Shown: positions 49,930 through 61,925 of the stretch, in pieces
How the letters are laid out: each line of letters opens with the position of its first letter
Position numbering within the stretch: the first letter of the stretch is position 1
Assembly: GCF_051622035.1 (NCBI RefSeq)
Contig: NC_135362.1
Coordinates: forward strand, 20,607,001-20,671,000
DNA length: 64,000 nt
Direction: 5' to 3'
Origin: Arctopsyche grandis
Taxonomy: Eukaryota; Arthropoda; Insecta; Trichoptera; Hydropsychidae
Made by a program: the position numbers and the translations under genes
Notes under the pieces: generated by a model
What the model was told of the DNA's origin: nothing
The model's input: only the letters and a program-made list of their open reading frames with translations
Database searches by the model: none

Positions 49930-50128
49930 TTCATTTTTTTTTTCCACCATTTTACATTCTTTCGTATACCATTCAAGAATTTCTTTCGTCCATCTATCGT
50001 CCACTCTTCCAGCTATTTGAGCCACCCATTGCCATTTCAATCTCTTTACTCTCAACATTATATCAACCACCTTTGTCATACTTCTAACCCACGTATTCCG
50101 TCTTATATCTCTCCAAGCTATGCCATAT
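49930..50128 (-). mobile_element. RTE retrotransposon fragment in the SoxC intron
   Basis: It aligns with 17720-17935 of the RTE copy (plus-strand words TACCATTCAAG, CGTCCA, CCCATTGCCATTTCAATCTC, CCCACGTATTCCG). It lies about 80 bases upstream of the SoxC acceptor, in the same transcriptional orientation as SoxC. It lacks the tail and is an internal piece. Confidence 0.8.
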
Positions 50129-50162
50129 ACATATGTTAATAAATGTTTTATTTTATTTTAAA

Positions 50163-50416
50163 TATGAGCCGTTATATTTTAAATTGGCGTAAGCGTACTT
50201 TTCTTAATTTCGAGAAAAATTTTGCAATACATAATATAATGTTTTGTGGTTATCAATATTTAACAGTACTGGTGACCTGTAATACGTATAATCTACTTTT
50301 ATGAGATTCTGGACATATCGAATTAAAAGAAGGGATAGCAATTAGTGAATTAAATCAAACAGTGTTTTTCGAACTGAAAATTGGATTTCCGCCACTTTCA
50401 AATATAACCGCTCACA
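50163..50416. mobile_element. MITE with TATGAGCC ends, copy 2
   Basis: The left end TATGAGCCGTTATATTTTAA and the complement of the right end (TGTGAGCGGTTATATTTGAA, AGTGGCGGAAATCC) form inverted repeats. The interior shares GAGATTCTGGACAT and ATCGAATTAAAA with copy 3. Confidence 0.7.
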
Positions 50417-50419
50417 TAC

Positions 50420-51110
50420 AGAATAAAAATATAATAAAAGAGATATACCGAGAGCGAAAAAAACATAAAAATGAAATTAAATATTTAATAGTATTAAAGT
50501 GACCACCGCATTTTATTTATACCTATATAATAAAAACAAAGACATAGTAAATATAAAGTAAAACAATGAATCAACCACAGATTTGCTTCTTCACCTTAGC
50601 TCTAAAAGCACTGGTTAAATTAGAGAATAAATCAGGTTAATCGTCTGTACAAATCGTAAAGACCAATTGTACCATTAAATGACTTATTATTATTAAAATT
50701 CGGCGGATAAAAAAGTTTTAAGCATCTAGTAAATCGAGTATTGACATTATATATAAATTGATATATACATCTAATCAAATTGATGTCATTCATAAATAAA
50801 AGTTGAGCTAATAACTCAGTGATACATCATTCATCACACAAAACATAACATTCAAATGAAATGAATACACGCCAGTGGAGATTAAATTTCCTAGAAGACC
50901 TGACCAAATCATTAATATAAAGGTTATAAATGACTATACGTCAACGCGATATATCTTGTCAATCCACACACACAAATACAGAGAAAATAAGAAATAAAAT
51001 GATTAGAATGCGTATTAATATTATAGTAAAATATATTTACATAGTGTCCCAGCTATAAAAAAGCAATGATTTTTTTATAGCTGGAATTGTCAATTCATCA
51101 TAAATCATAC
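50420..51110. other. AT-rich DNA, probably SoxC intron or upstream region
   Basis: No gene is recognised. Two nearby runs, CTATAAAAAAGCAATG and TTTTTTTATAGCTGG (51053-51085), form a small inverted repeat. Confidence 0.4.
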
Positions 51111-52220
51111 GTATCCCACATATGATAATTAGATTCGTAACACGTCGCCATATTCGCACCTTTCCTTTCGCCACAGAGGTCCCGCTAAGGGCAGAACGCA
51201 GGGAATGTATTAATTACACGCACAGATCGTACAATCGACAAGCCGAAATCGGTGTAGCGGAATTCGTAGGTTTTATTATTTATTTATCGTCGAGGTTTGG
51301 CGACCATAATCGCTCATGCTGGTGCACAAGGGCGGGTGTGCATCGTTTTTTAAAACAGAAATTATGCCCGTATGTATGCAAAACATAGACGGAGGACGCA
51401 ACACACCACACGCGGCCGCCAATTGATATGCGGCTCGTGTGAACACGCATCGCCATCGTGGATGCAAACCGTAATAAAAACACAACACAGACGTGTTTTT
51501 AATAAACGAACGACACACACACACATTATGACATTAGTGCGTCGAAAATAAAAAGGAAGCAAGGTGGCATAACTAGCGCCAGCTGGAGTACGAACATCCT
51601 TCTATGGGTACCTGTGTAACTAGCAAAATAGCCAAAACATTAAAATAAATCAGTACGTATGTATGAATTCCCAAACTTTATATAACAGTCTTTTAGTGAA
51701 TAATAATAGGTGATTGGCGCTCGTCGACCACTGGTTTAATAACGCTGATCACCTGATCTCGCGTTCGCGCAAAAAAGGCCTCAGCCTATAAACGAGCCGT
51801 ATACAACGACCAATGATCTCTGTGCCGAAGGTACCCGATGAGTATGAATATTCGGCGGTTTTGGTTCGTGCTTCATCCGGAGTTGGCAGGCCGACGGATC
51901 AACAACAATAAACTACCTCTATCACTACTAGTTCGTATTTCACCCTCTACATGTCCACGATACATTGGTATCGGACAAGTAAAGTCTTAATCGGTTACAA
52001 TTCAGTGGGTCACAATTGTCAAATGAGTCACAGTATAGGTTGCCGATACCTGACCTAGAATCGGAGCTAGCCTATGTAATATAGCCTTCTAGTACTTAAA
52101 ATTTGGCCCTCGTCCCAAAACTTTTGACGAGGATGGATGAGCGACTTGTGAAATGAGGAACAAGAGAAAGAGGGAGATTTCCGACCACATTCATTCTGTG
52201 ATTATCATCAGGAAGGAGGT
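51110..52220. other. GC-richer islands (51110-51560 and 51700-52200)
   Basis: Both blocks are non-repetitive. Frames at 51122-51388 (plus) and 51276-51562 (minus) are unrecognised. A TATA-like CCTATAAACG lies at 51786-51795. They are candidate regulatory DNA near SoxC. Confidence 0.3.
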
Positions 52221-52400
52221 ATTTATAATAAGCAGCAGCATAGACTAATGCTTTCAAACCAAGTGGTCACGGATTAAATCCCAGCCCGGTGTGCTGATGG
52301 CCACAACTCGGATATGTGACTCCAGGTCGATCGTTTCCTATCAGAGTTTGCCAATTTATCTGATTTTTAATTGAAAAGGTTCCTTAATGTCGAGTTTTTC
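52221..52400 (+). repeat. tRNA-derived SINE family S1, copy 3
   Basis: Head with GACTAATGCTTTCAAACCAA and B-box-like GGATTAAATCC (52271-52281), then CCAGCCCGGTGTGCTG, GTGACTCCAGGTCGATCG and GTTTGCCAATTTATCTGATT, matching copy 1 in order and orientation. Confidence 0.75.
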
Positions 52401-53770
52401 AGCATTTCGAATACGCGGATTAACAAAAATGCGAAAGTATCCATATGATGTTCTGTAAAAAAATACTCAAGAAATACGTACATATGTAGAGAAGAGTTAG
52501 GATTCCGATGTATTGGTTCTGTCCAACAATTAAGTTAGATAAAATATTTAACTATAACCGGAGACGGTCGATCTGGATTTGATAACCATCCAGATCTTGC
52601 CAGTAGAGTAATAAAACGATTCCGGCCAGGATTTGGACCTACTGCTAAACAATGGCTAATATACATACACACATATTTGGATGAACAAACAAGAGGAAGA
52701 ACGAAAAGCGATAGGAGCGCGCAATCTTGCGGTTTTTTCAAGGTTGACACAATCACACGAATTAACTAGAATATAACGCATACGGAAAAATATGCCAGAT
52801 GCATTTTAAATTCTTCAATCTATCCATAATCCGATTGAAGTGAAATAATTTAAACTATTGCAATTTAAACATTATTTTTCGTGACGTCTTGCGTGGTAGC
52901 AGCACATCGAATGGAAAATCACACCGTGCGATAGTTATTGAAAAACATCAAACTGCATATAATCCAGGGGGCGTTAGTGTGGCCAACGATATGGGCAAGA
53001 TTTACTCTGTCGACCGGTATTTTTTCCGCCAGGCCCCACCATAAATAAGGATACGTGTGTGTGCGCCCCGACGCCGTACGTGCGCGCAATTTATTACAGA
53101 AAACGCCAATAAACGTGTCCTTTGCTCGGCCACCACAACCGTATATACCCATAGACGTACATATGGACACCATGGACACACACATGCCCGATTTATAAAT
53201 AATGTTATCGTTTCCTGGCTCGTTAGCGGCGCGGACGCCCCAGGGCTCGCTGTCCGTCTTTTTTCACGTATCGATTGTTATTGTTTTTGCTGTTGTCACT
53301 CATTGATATGCGAGGCGAGCTGCCAACGGTAATAGGATGTGGGAAACTGGTCGACCACGCACAGAATATTCATTTTGGCCGAATACAATTTATATGTAAG
53401 ATTACCGGTTTAGCCCTTTGCAGTTCTAAAAAAATGACAGCTAGAAATTAGGTTAATTAAATAAGGACTCGATTCGGTTTCCATTGTACGCAACCTCGGA
53501 GTAAAGGATTGCGACAATTGTATAGCATATTGCTTCAAAAATACAATGCAATATATTAGTATATGTATTGCATTGTATTTTTACTATAGAAGAAGACTGA
53601 CTGACTTGGAGACTGAAATATATACTAATCTCTAATAATTCTAATAATTTTCAATTTTAAATGTTATTATCCTAAAAGAGTCCGGTGCATTCTAAAATAT
53701 ATACGCAAAACTTGCGATACTCGATTTCTCGCCTATAATGAACAAAAATTGAAAACGTATACTTGTATAT
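52401..53770. other. Unassigned DNA; GC-richer 52880-53350
   Basis: No gene is recognised. Short frames at 52919-53185 (minus) and 53057-53332 (plus) overlap and resemble nothing known. The stretch 53500-53590 has an inverted word ATACAATGCAATATA/TATTGCATTGTAT (53540-53580) that could form a short hairpin. Confidence 0.35.
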
Positions 53771-54140
53771 AATCATCATCATCATCATTTACAGCCAATC
53801 ACTCAACATGCTTCCATTCGTCTCTGTTTTGCGCAACTCTCGTCCATCTCACCCCACACATTTTTCAAATTTCATCTACCCATCTTCTTTGGTGTACCAT
53901 TCGAGCACTTCTTTCGCCCGTTCTTCTAGCTACGTGACCCGCTCATTGCCATTTTAATTTCTTTCAACTTAACATCAACCACATTTTCTAATTTCGTCTA
54001 CTCATATTCCATGCAGTCTTCATTTTATCCTTTTGAATTCTCTAGGGCACCATTCTAGTACTTTGTCCACCTTTCTTCTAGTTACGTTACTCGCTCATTG
54101 CCATTTCACTTTCTTCACACTCTCCACTACATCTTGTATC
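53771..54140 (-). mobile_element. RTE 3' end, internally duplicated
   Basis: From CATCATCATCATCATTTACAG the sequence follows the RTE 3' end to about 53980. At 53983 (TTTCTAATTTCGTCTACTCA) it jumps back toward the tail side of the same region and runs through it again to about 54140. The two overlapping, differently decayed pieces lie in tandem, so there was either a partial duplication or two insertions. Confidence 0.7.
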
Positions 54141-54295
54141 AAATATTTCACTCAATTTAACTAAAATTTATGCGCATTTTAAGTCATAATATTATTCATC
54201 TCAATTTTATATTTAAATTGTACATATGAGATCTCGCACATCATTCAATATCATTTTAAGATAGATCTGTAAATACTAAAAAAAATGAAAATTAG

Positions 54296-54405
54296 ATATT
54301 ATAAACTATTGTAATAGACCCAAGACATTGTGAATCATTTCATGTCATAGGACACTATAAACATAATTTATAAATAATAAAAAGCATTTCAAAATCAAAA
54401 TCAAA
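54296..54405. repeat. Dispersed repeat R3, copy 1
   Basis: Shares AATAGACCCAAGA, TTGTGAA and AATAAAAAGCATTT with 61850-61925 in the same order. The A-rich end suggests a retroposon 3' end; the family is not identified. Confidence 0.45.
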
Positions 54406-54633
54406 TTCGATATCATTCCTGTCCACTTTGACCCATTATTTTACAGTCGTTCAAATCCTTGTTGTACAAATTCTTTCATATTTCATCTTTTTGACTATTT
54501 TGATTTTAGTACATATGTAAATAAAAAAACATGCGTTAAATAAATTTTCACGTGTGAAAATAACATGTGGGTGTGTCAAAACGAGGATTCATTCGAAGTG
54601 CCAGCCGACACCCCAGCTTCGCCACTGCAGCCA

Positions 54634-54720
54634 AATGCACTTGAACTTGCGAATGCGTTCGCCTGCATATGACGTCACGAGACTTTATAAGCGTGCGTCG
54701 GTCGGGTCGACCAGATTCAG
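54634..54720 (+). promoter_or_regulatory. Promoter-like cluster: CRE, TATA box and initiator (copy B)
   Basis: TGACGTCA (54670-54677) is followed by TTTATAA (54684-54690) and, about 30 bases on, by ATTCAGG (54715-54721), which fits an insect initiator at the correct TATA-to-start distance. Upstream is a GC-moderate block. The first downstream ATG (54752) opens only 14 codons, so the product could be a non-coding RNA or a spliced gene. It points away from SoxC. Confidence 0.45.
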
Positions 54721-54899
54721 GAAGTGAACCAGTCGCCCTTGTCGTATGCGCTAATGGCGATTCGTTTTAGTCCGACGTGCGATCTCGACGCGATGTGAAT
54801 TTGTAAAATAATCTGTTCGTATCGAGTGTGTATGTAGCGCATTGCTTGCCTGCCGATGGCAACAGCAAAATAAGGAATGGATAAAATCGGCACACATAC

Positions 54900-57799
54900 T
54901 AATGTCTTGCACAATCACATCATCCTACTGATATTCTAACGTGGAAAATCTGTCAACTTTCAGTATTGCATGTGTTGAATTTTGAACGAAATATCACATT
55001 TGCAAGCTTAATGTGTATTTGAAGCAATGTTTGAAGCTATTTAGATAAAGCTTCCCGGAATTAGGGCGACCGCATAATTAGTATTTTAATCTTGATGTGT
55101 TCCAAATCATCGGTTAGTAATAATGTATGTAATTTGAAAGAAACATTTTATGTAAAAAATAATAATTCCCGGGTTAAAATCAACTTTTTTAAAATTCTCA
55201 CTCTAATAATAGGTTGTAGCCTAATTTAACACGATTTTTATCTATCCGAAAGTTAAACTTTCGAAAAAAATTATAATATAATATATAATATTAACTTAAA
55301 AATTGAGATTAGAATGGTAAGCTTTATATAAAAAGCTTTAAATCATTATCTCAAATACATACAATATTCGTTTAAAAATTTAGCGCATACCCTTTATATA
55401 CGCTTTATGCTGTAAGTTTGCAAATTTTTTCACGTTCACTTTTCGATATAAAATCATTAGAATTTTCATTCAATAAAATGGGTAATCAGTAGAAAATAAT
55501 CATTAAGATCTAATGAAAATTGAGTAGAGCGCATTCTGTAGGAAAAAAGCTACATATACACAAATACACATGTACTTACAATACACCCTAAACATAATGC
55601 GATATCAAATATTTTCATATATACATATAGTGAGCATTCTGAAACTATCATACATTGAATGATAGTGGAAATTTCCACAGACAAGTCTCAGTACGCGCGT
55701 ATCACATGCCACTTTGGTCGAGCAATGAAATGTTTAGCATTCGCTAACAGAATAATTGCTTTCGATTAGATTGCAGAATTAATTTCAATTGATTACTGCA
55801 CGTACACTTGACGCCCAGGCACACGTATACTTCACAATATTATTACGCAACTATAAAACAACAATTTTCATATCATAACACACGTACAAATATATTGCAA
55901 AAAAGTGCAAGTCGCCCTATTGTGCGACGACTCCTAAGGTCAACCGAGGGTGAAAACGGCGAAATTAGTGCAACGTTTTATTTTATTTTCCCCGTTATTG
56001 TTTGGCCGATGGGAATGAGAAGGGAGGGATATCAGGAGGGGGAGGGCTGGTAACCTGTCGTCCCTCGGTGGATTTATGGTGGGCCTAGGAGGATCCCAGG
56101 GTCCTGGAGGGGCAGCACGTGGCGGTGATTTGTGGCCCCCGAGGAAGAGCAAGGACACGGATCGAATAATTACTAAAACCTAAAGAAAAATCTACTCAAA
56201 ATCAACTACTATCGTACGAATTTAACCTATTCGAATCGTACTATATACAAGGGTGTGTGTTCCGTGTTCCAAAAATGGCTATTTAAAATCGCTAAGCGTC
56301 GCCGTTGGGCGCATACGGAATTTAACCACGTTCAATTCCACTACATTTAGCGATTTCATTCTCGTTTTTATTTTGTTTTAATATTTCCGGTGCGAAGGAA
56401 ATGCTTTCCAACGTAAAGGGAAAATACTGAACGTACACGCCGTGTGCTTTTGGGTAAAGCTTCATACTCGACACTAAAAATTTTAATTAAAAATTAAACT
56501 AAGCTTGTAACGACATAAAGGTAAGTCGTTGTGTAGCAACTACCTATACAATACCACCGTATAATAATAGTGTATAAACTTTAATAAACTCGTATAAATG
56601 AGACGTAATATAAAACGAGAAAAAAGCTCGTATGATAAACTCGTTTCCGGATCAATAAAATCCATTCTATACATAGCCCAAAACGTTATTCTATAATTAG
56701 CGCGTTTGTATTATATGAAAAAAATATAATTGCCAGTTATTAAAATATCTAATTCAAACAAAATTACGATTGGAAAAAGTTAATAGCAGTAGTCGTAAAG
56801 GGGAGCTAATTAGAATCGACGCCCGGGGCAAAAGCATAATATGTATTAATCCAGTGCCGTGCCAAAAACATTACAAAACCAGTTTCTGGTCAGTTATATA
56901 TTTAAAAGTCATTAGTCACTATACATTGTATACGTTTGTGCGAGTGTACAAGGCAAAAACCAAATATAGCTGAACGCTTCCGAGAAATGTCTCGATATAG
57001 TGTGCGAATAACTGGTAAGTGGCCAAATTCTACCGGACCGCATCCCCTCTGTTCTGAGGGTAGTTTTTAAAACCATGATCGCCATGGGAGATCGACCACA
57101 TCGCGGTGCAGATAAAAGACGACACTCGAGTCGTCGGTCGGAAAGCGCCAGATAAAAGTTTGCAAGGTTGACACGATTCAAACAAAAGGATTTTCCCACG
57201 CGGCCGCAATAATAATACTAATAATTCCGACTTTCCCAAAGTTTTCCCCCATCGAGCGAAATAATCTCCCGCTGCTAGTGTATCTAAACGAAAATAATGG
57301 TGCTTTAAACGAAAACGGAAAAAAAATGCTGAAAACATTTGCATATTGTGTGATGTCGTTCGAGTAATTACCATACCGTGTGGGCAAAACGTCGCGTATA
57401 AATAAGAAGTTAAAACGTTTTATATTATTCATAATGGTAATAGAAATGGTAATATATAAACGTCGTATTATAAATATCATTATCAATGTCGCATGTAATG
57501 CAATTATACGCGGAATAATTTTCACATTTGAACGCTGAAAAATGAATGACCTGGATATAATAATGCCTTGCCTGAAATTTCCACCACTTGACCCAGCCTC
57601 AAACACCTCGATCAATGGAAGGCTTTAATTCAACACAACTAAAACTAAATAAACCGTTTCAGATTGTACTTTAGATTTACATACATTTAATTTAATAATA
57701 CTACACGGTTTATTAAACTGGAAATCTCCTTCAGTCCGGATCCGAATCTTGCAATCAATTTCCAAACCACTTCTACGAGCGATTTTTTTTCTTCAAAAT
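54900..57799. other. Unassigned DNA; GC-richer 55900-56170 and 56980-57400
   Basis: AT-rich sequence with two GC-richer blocks. The first contains G-rich GGAGGGGGAGGG near 56035-56046 and a minus-strand Pro-rich frame (55940-56158) that is not recognised. The second has overlapping minus-strand frames (56912-57615) without known domains. No SoxC N-terminal exon was found here. Confidence 0.3.
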
Positions 57800-58046
57800 T
57801 TTACACACATAAATTGGCCTAAATTCACGTTTCTTCATTTCGAGAAATTTCTCGTAAAACTTTATAATGTTTTACGTTTCACAAAATTTAAAAATAATGT
57901 AATTAGGTTTATTCTACTTTTTCGAGATTCTGGACATACATATCGAATTAAAAAGTAGTGATAACAATTTGTGAATTAAGTCAAACTGAAAGTGTTTTGG
58001 GAACTGAAAATTGGACTTCCGCCACTTTTTAATAAAATGGCTCATA
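57800..58046. mobile_element. MITE with TATGAGCC ends, copy 3
   Basis: The right end (complement TATGAGCCATTTTATTAAAA with GTGGCGGAAGTCC) is clear. The left end is decayed but the subterminal AAATTGGCCTAAATTCACGT and TTCATTTCGAGAAATT match copy 2. Confidence 0.6.
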
Positions 58047-58237
58047 TTAAGTTGACCCTCTTCCCTCTTCTCCCTATTATTACAGTTTTAAGCCGTCATC
58101 GAAAACAAAAACAAACCTTATCAATTAATAAACATGTATGCATAAAACAGTAAGTGAATAGTTTCATTTTTACAACCGTTTTTTAAAGATTAAAAAAGAT
58201 TTTACTCAATTAATTCTTATATAAAGGTGTGTATGAA

Positions 58238-58500
58238 AATGAAAAGTGTATGTGGATGAAAAGTATGACAGTGGATATAGTGGAGAGAGTCAAGAGATTG
58301 AGATGGCAATGGGCTAGCTAGAAGAATAGATGAAAAAATATGTACAAAAATGGTACCCGAGATAATGTAAAATGGTCAAAGGAATATGAGTAGACGAAAT
58401 TAGGAAAATGTGTGGAGATTTGCGCAAAACAGAAGCCTGTTGGAGAGGCTTTCATCCAGCATTGGATGGGGAGTGGCTCTAGATGATGATGATGATGATA
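58238..58500 (+). mobile_element. RTE retrotransposon 3' fragment, plus strand
   Basis: A frame encoding MTVDIVERVKRLRWQWA ends at an in-frame stop. The remainder follows the RTE C-terminus to TGGCTCTAGATGATGATGAT, the typical tail. Confidence 0.85.
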
Positions 58501-60029
58501 AAGAATTGCCAAATACTATATGTTGGTATGTAGTTAATACATAAAATATCAACATTTCGAATCGAACATATCCATTAAATGTACGTATTTTTATATGTAA
58601 GGTTTTTTGTACAATGTAATATGTTGGTGAAAATTGTATGAAATTTCCAAGCTCCCATATAGAAATTTTCACCTGACTAATTACGTCTAATGAGATTTAA
58701 TGCCGCACTAAATATTCTACAAGTCTCTGCACTTCTATTAAGAAAGTTTACTAACTAATAATTTAATTTCGCATCGGGCATCGTTCCATCTAGGCATACA
58801 CGAACTCACATACATACATACACGTGCGCTTATACGTTTCAGCAATTCGGTAAACATTTAGACTTGAGCATGTGGACATGTTATGAAATCCCCTGGAAAG
58901 CTTCTTTGGAACATTCAACTCGCTCTGTTAATTAGGGGGGCGTTAGTTACGACATAGTGGCATAGGTAAGTTCAAGATATTACAAGCGCTCTTTCAGTGA
59001 GCATATGACGTGAATATACGTCGTTGGCATCAAAGTGCACTGCGTACACCAGAACCGTTCCATCATTAGACTAATGGGGATAGTTATCGTCCACTTATTT
59101 ACCGGTTGAGATCGGTTTATGATGGCCACGAGTTCGATCCCGAAATACACCGAGCGTCTCTCCCGACGAGCGGCTTGCCAAAATAAGACCGAAAGACAAA
59201 AAAAGCGCATCCAAATGCACCGCAAATGCGCCGCGCAAAAAGTGCATCGGAATCTTCGGTTCGCTCTGGCAAAAATCGAATTTCGAAAGGATCGCTAGGC
59301 GATTATGCGGTTGCATCAGCGATTGTGCACATTGCCCGACGTATCCGACGAAGGTTAATGCTAATACGGAGCTGCTGCACCAGCTTCCACCAGATAAGAG
59401 CCGTGATTTAGACGAGCCATTACCGAAGCTGCTGCACTCGCGCAGATGCAGATTCGACACGGCCCTAATGCGCGCGCCCACAGACCTTACACACAGATTC
59501 GATCAATATTTTAATTAAAATATATATCCACGTGCACACGTCGGTTTAAACGATGCAGGGAGATTAGCATTTCGCTGTGGTTTGAACACTCTTGCTTTCG
59601 CTGGATGCGAAACGAGCCACGTCTATTCTTGAAATAAATCGAAACGTCAGCCTCTAATAAGTGCTGAATTAGCATCGGTTTCGATGGAAATTTTGCATAC
59701 ATTTCAACATGGATGCAAATTCGAATCATCTACGATTGAGACACGCTGCATGTTAAGCGTGAAATATATAAATACATACATACATATAATTATATATGCA
59801 CTTCCATCGAGACACGTACTTGAAAATACGTATCATCGATTGGTACCTAATTCGAAAATTGAATTAGATTTTACTTATTAATTATTTACAATACATTAAA
59901 ATGAATGTTTATATATTACTTTTAATTACTGTAGTAAAATTGAATGCATGAAATATGTGAACATTAAGTATTTATCCACATACGACCACTATCGTTTTAA
60001 TTCATATGAGTAACTTGATAAACATTTTT
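58501..60029. other. Unassigned DNA; GC-richer 58960-59680
   Basis: The GC-richer block has a minus-strand frame of 128 codons (59095-59481), not recognised. CGAGTTCGATCCCG at 59129-59142 resembles a pol III B box, but no partner A box was found. The rest is AT-rich. Confidence 0.3.
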
Positions 60030-60365
60030 TTTAAGTTTATATTTACCACGGTGCCATTACGGGTTTTGCTTCAAGGCTAAAACTATGGGTAAATTTGTAC
60101 ATATGTATTTTATATAAATTTATTACATTATTATTATATATTTGAAATTAAATTTAAATTACGGTAACAAATGAGGATGGGTTGCCAATTTGTTTGTAAC
60201 TGTTTCAACAATGAAATCAGATAAATTCACAAACTCTGATAGGAATCTTTGGAGTCACATATGTATGTATGTATATCCAAGGTCTGGGCAGCAACACCGG
60301 GCTAGGGATTGCACCCATGATCCTTCGTTTGCTAACATTATAAGCTAACCACGGAGCTAATGTTT
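60030..60365 (-). repeat. tRNA-derived SINE family S1, copy 4
   Basis: On the minus strand the head reads GTGGTTAGCTTATAATGTTA, then CATGGGTGCAATCCCTAGCC (B-box region). The body has CTTGGATATACATACATACA and GTGACTCC, followed by TCTGATTTCATTGTTGAAAC and GGCAACCCATCCTC. This copy shows the A and B boxes best. Confidence 0.75.
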
Positions 60366-61849
60366 CTGGATATTTATACATATAAACAAGAAAAATTCAA
60401 TTGTGTATTTTTAGAATGTGTATGAAATGTAAATAAGTTTTTAAATCTTTCCCGAGTGCGTACGTACATATTTCAATGATTCGATGATGTGACGTCATCA
60501 ACGAAATGACAATAAATTTCCGCGTATACAATATTCTATTTTTAGGAGAGTGTTTGAATAAAGGAATTTACCATACGAAAGCATCGATTTAATATTGAGA
60601 ATAACACAAAACACACCGGAAACGAATAATTCCATAATACATACAAATACGTTAAATACGACGATAATAATAAAAGAGCGAAACATCGGTGCAAATCCAA
60701 CGGATTAACGGTATAAACGCCTATTAAAACAGCCATAACCGACAGGATGCGCTAAATCACAAAAAAAAAATTGCGCAATTATATCTCATTTTTTATACGC
60801 ACAATAAATAAATTTATATCATATTTATGTGCAATTTTAATAACAAATGGTTCCGTTGTACAAACATACACGTACGTTTGTATAATATAAATACACCGTG
60901 AAAGGGAATTTCAACGAGAACGTAAGCGTTTGCATGTTTTATCATAAAATTAAACAACGATAATAGTAGTGCCGATGATGATAATAATAATAATGATGAA
61001 AATGAACGTGTCGGGAAACATCGCGTTTTACATTGATTTTAATTAATCAGTTAACATTCGCACCAAAGGGAAACGCATTAAGTCCAAGGTCCGTTCGTCG
61101 AGAGAGACTGCGTTTTTCACATACGGCGATGGCTATCGCCTACCATTTTGCATTTTGCCTCTAACTATAATTATCTACTTGCATCCTGATTAAATTTAAG
61201 TAAAATACGCCTTGAGCGGTGCACATATCGCATTGTATCGATGTGTGAAATTAACAGTTTGGTTGCGTTGATTTATGCAAAAGGTTCAAATTCGAACCGG
61301 GAGTATGTAAATCGCGCAACGTGCAATTATATGCAATTAATTCTCCGAAATTTATATTCACACGAGGCAATATTGAGACGTCACAATAACCGAGCTTCGA
61401 TTTGTTTTTCGATTTTCGCCCGCACAGTCGCGTCCGGTCCCTTCGAAGGTTGCGTTCGTTTTTTTTCCATCCTTTAATCCGCACCGAGAACGATGAGAGC
61501 CTGATTATAGGCTTTTTTCCATCGTTAAGTTCTTGAACCTTTCACGACAATTTAAACTTTGAAATTTAAATTTCATGGTCGTGCCGGATGAACACGAACC
61601 GCGAAGATGTACTGTCAATCGATTGATGAAATAAAGCGATCCTATTGTATTTAAAACCGAGGAAGATCCACCGAAACAGTCGTAACTCAGTATTGAGCTT
61701 TAGATTGAGGGTACAAATTCTCAATAAAAACTGCAGTTCTACGTACGTCCTAGCTTATTTTATTTCCTGCAAATAGATTTTTCCTATTATGCCTTATACA
61801 CAAATACTAACAAGGAAAATTTTGTATAAAAAAAGTTAATGATGACTGA
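60366..61849. other. Unassigned DNA with a CRE palindrome at 60489
   Basis: TGACGTCA at 60489-60496 with TTCG a few bases upstream recalls the promoter-like blocks at 23827 and 54670, but no convincing TATA box follows. GC-moderate from 60880 to 61720; frames at 61241-61477 (plus) and 61251-61484 (minus) are not recognised. Confidence 0.3.
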
Positions 61850-61925
61850 ATCAGTAGCTATTAGAATAGACCCAAGATGTATTGTGAACACAATTCGTGA
61901 ACAATAAAATGCATTTAAAAGTGAA
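61850..61925. repeat. Dispersed repeat R3, copy 2
   Basis: AATAGACCCAAGA, TATTGTGAACA and AATAAAATGCATTT match 54296-54405 in order. Confidence 0.45.

Noticed and set aside
51500..51620. Possible SoxC N-terminal exon ending at a CAG/GTACCC donor near 51613
   Set aside because: The predicted residues bear no similarity to SoxC N-termini and the donor is weak.
53771..53795. ATC/CATCAT runs as a CRISPR-like or regulatory repeat
   Set aside because: They are the ATGATG tails of RTE retrotransposon 3' ends on the other strand.
59129..59142. Possible tRNA gene (CGAGTTCGATCCCG)
   Set aside because: Only a B-box-like word; no A box, acceptor stem or terminator could be found.
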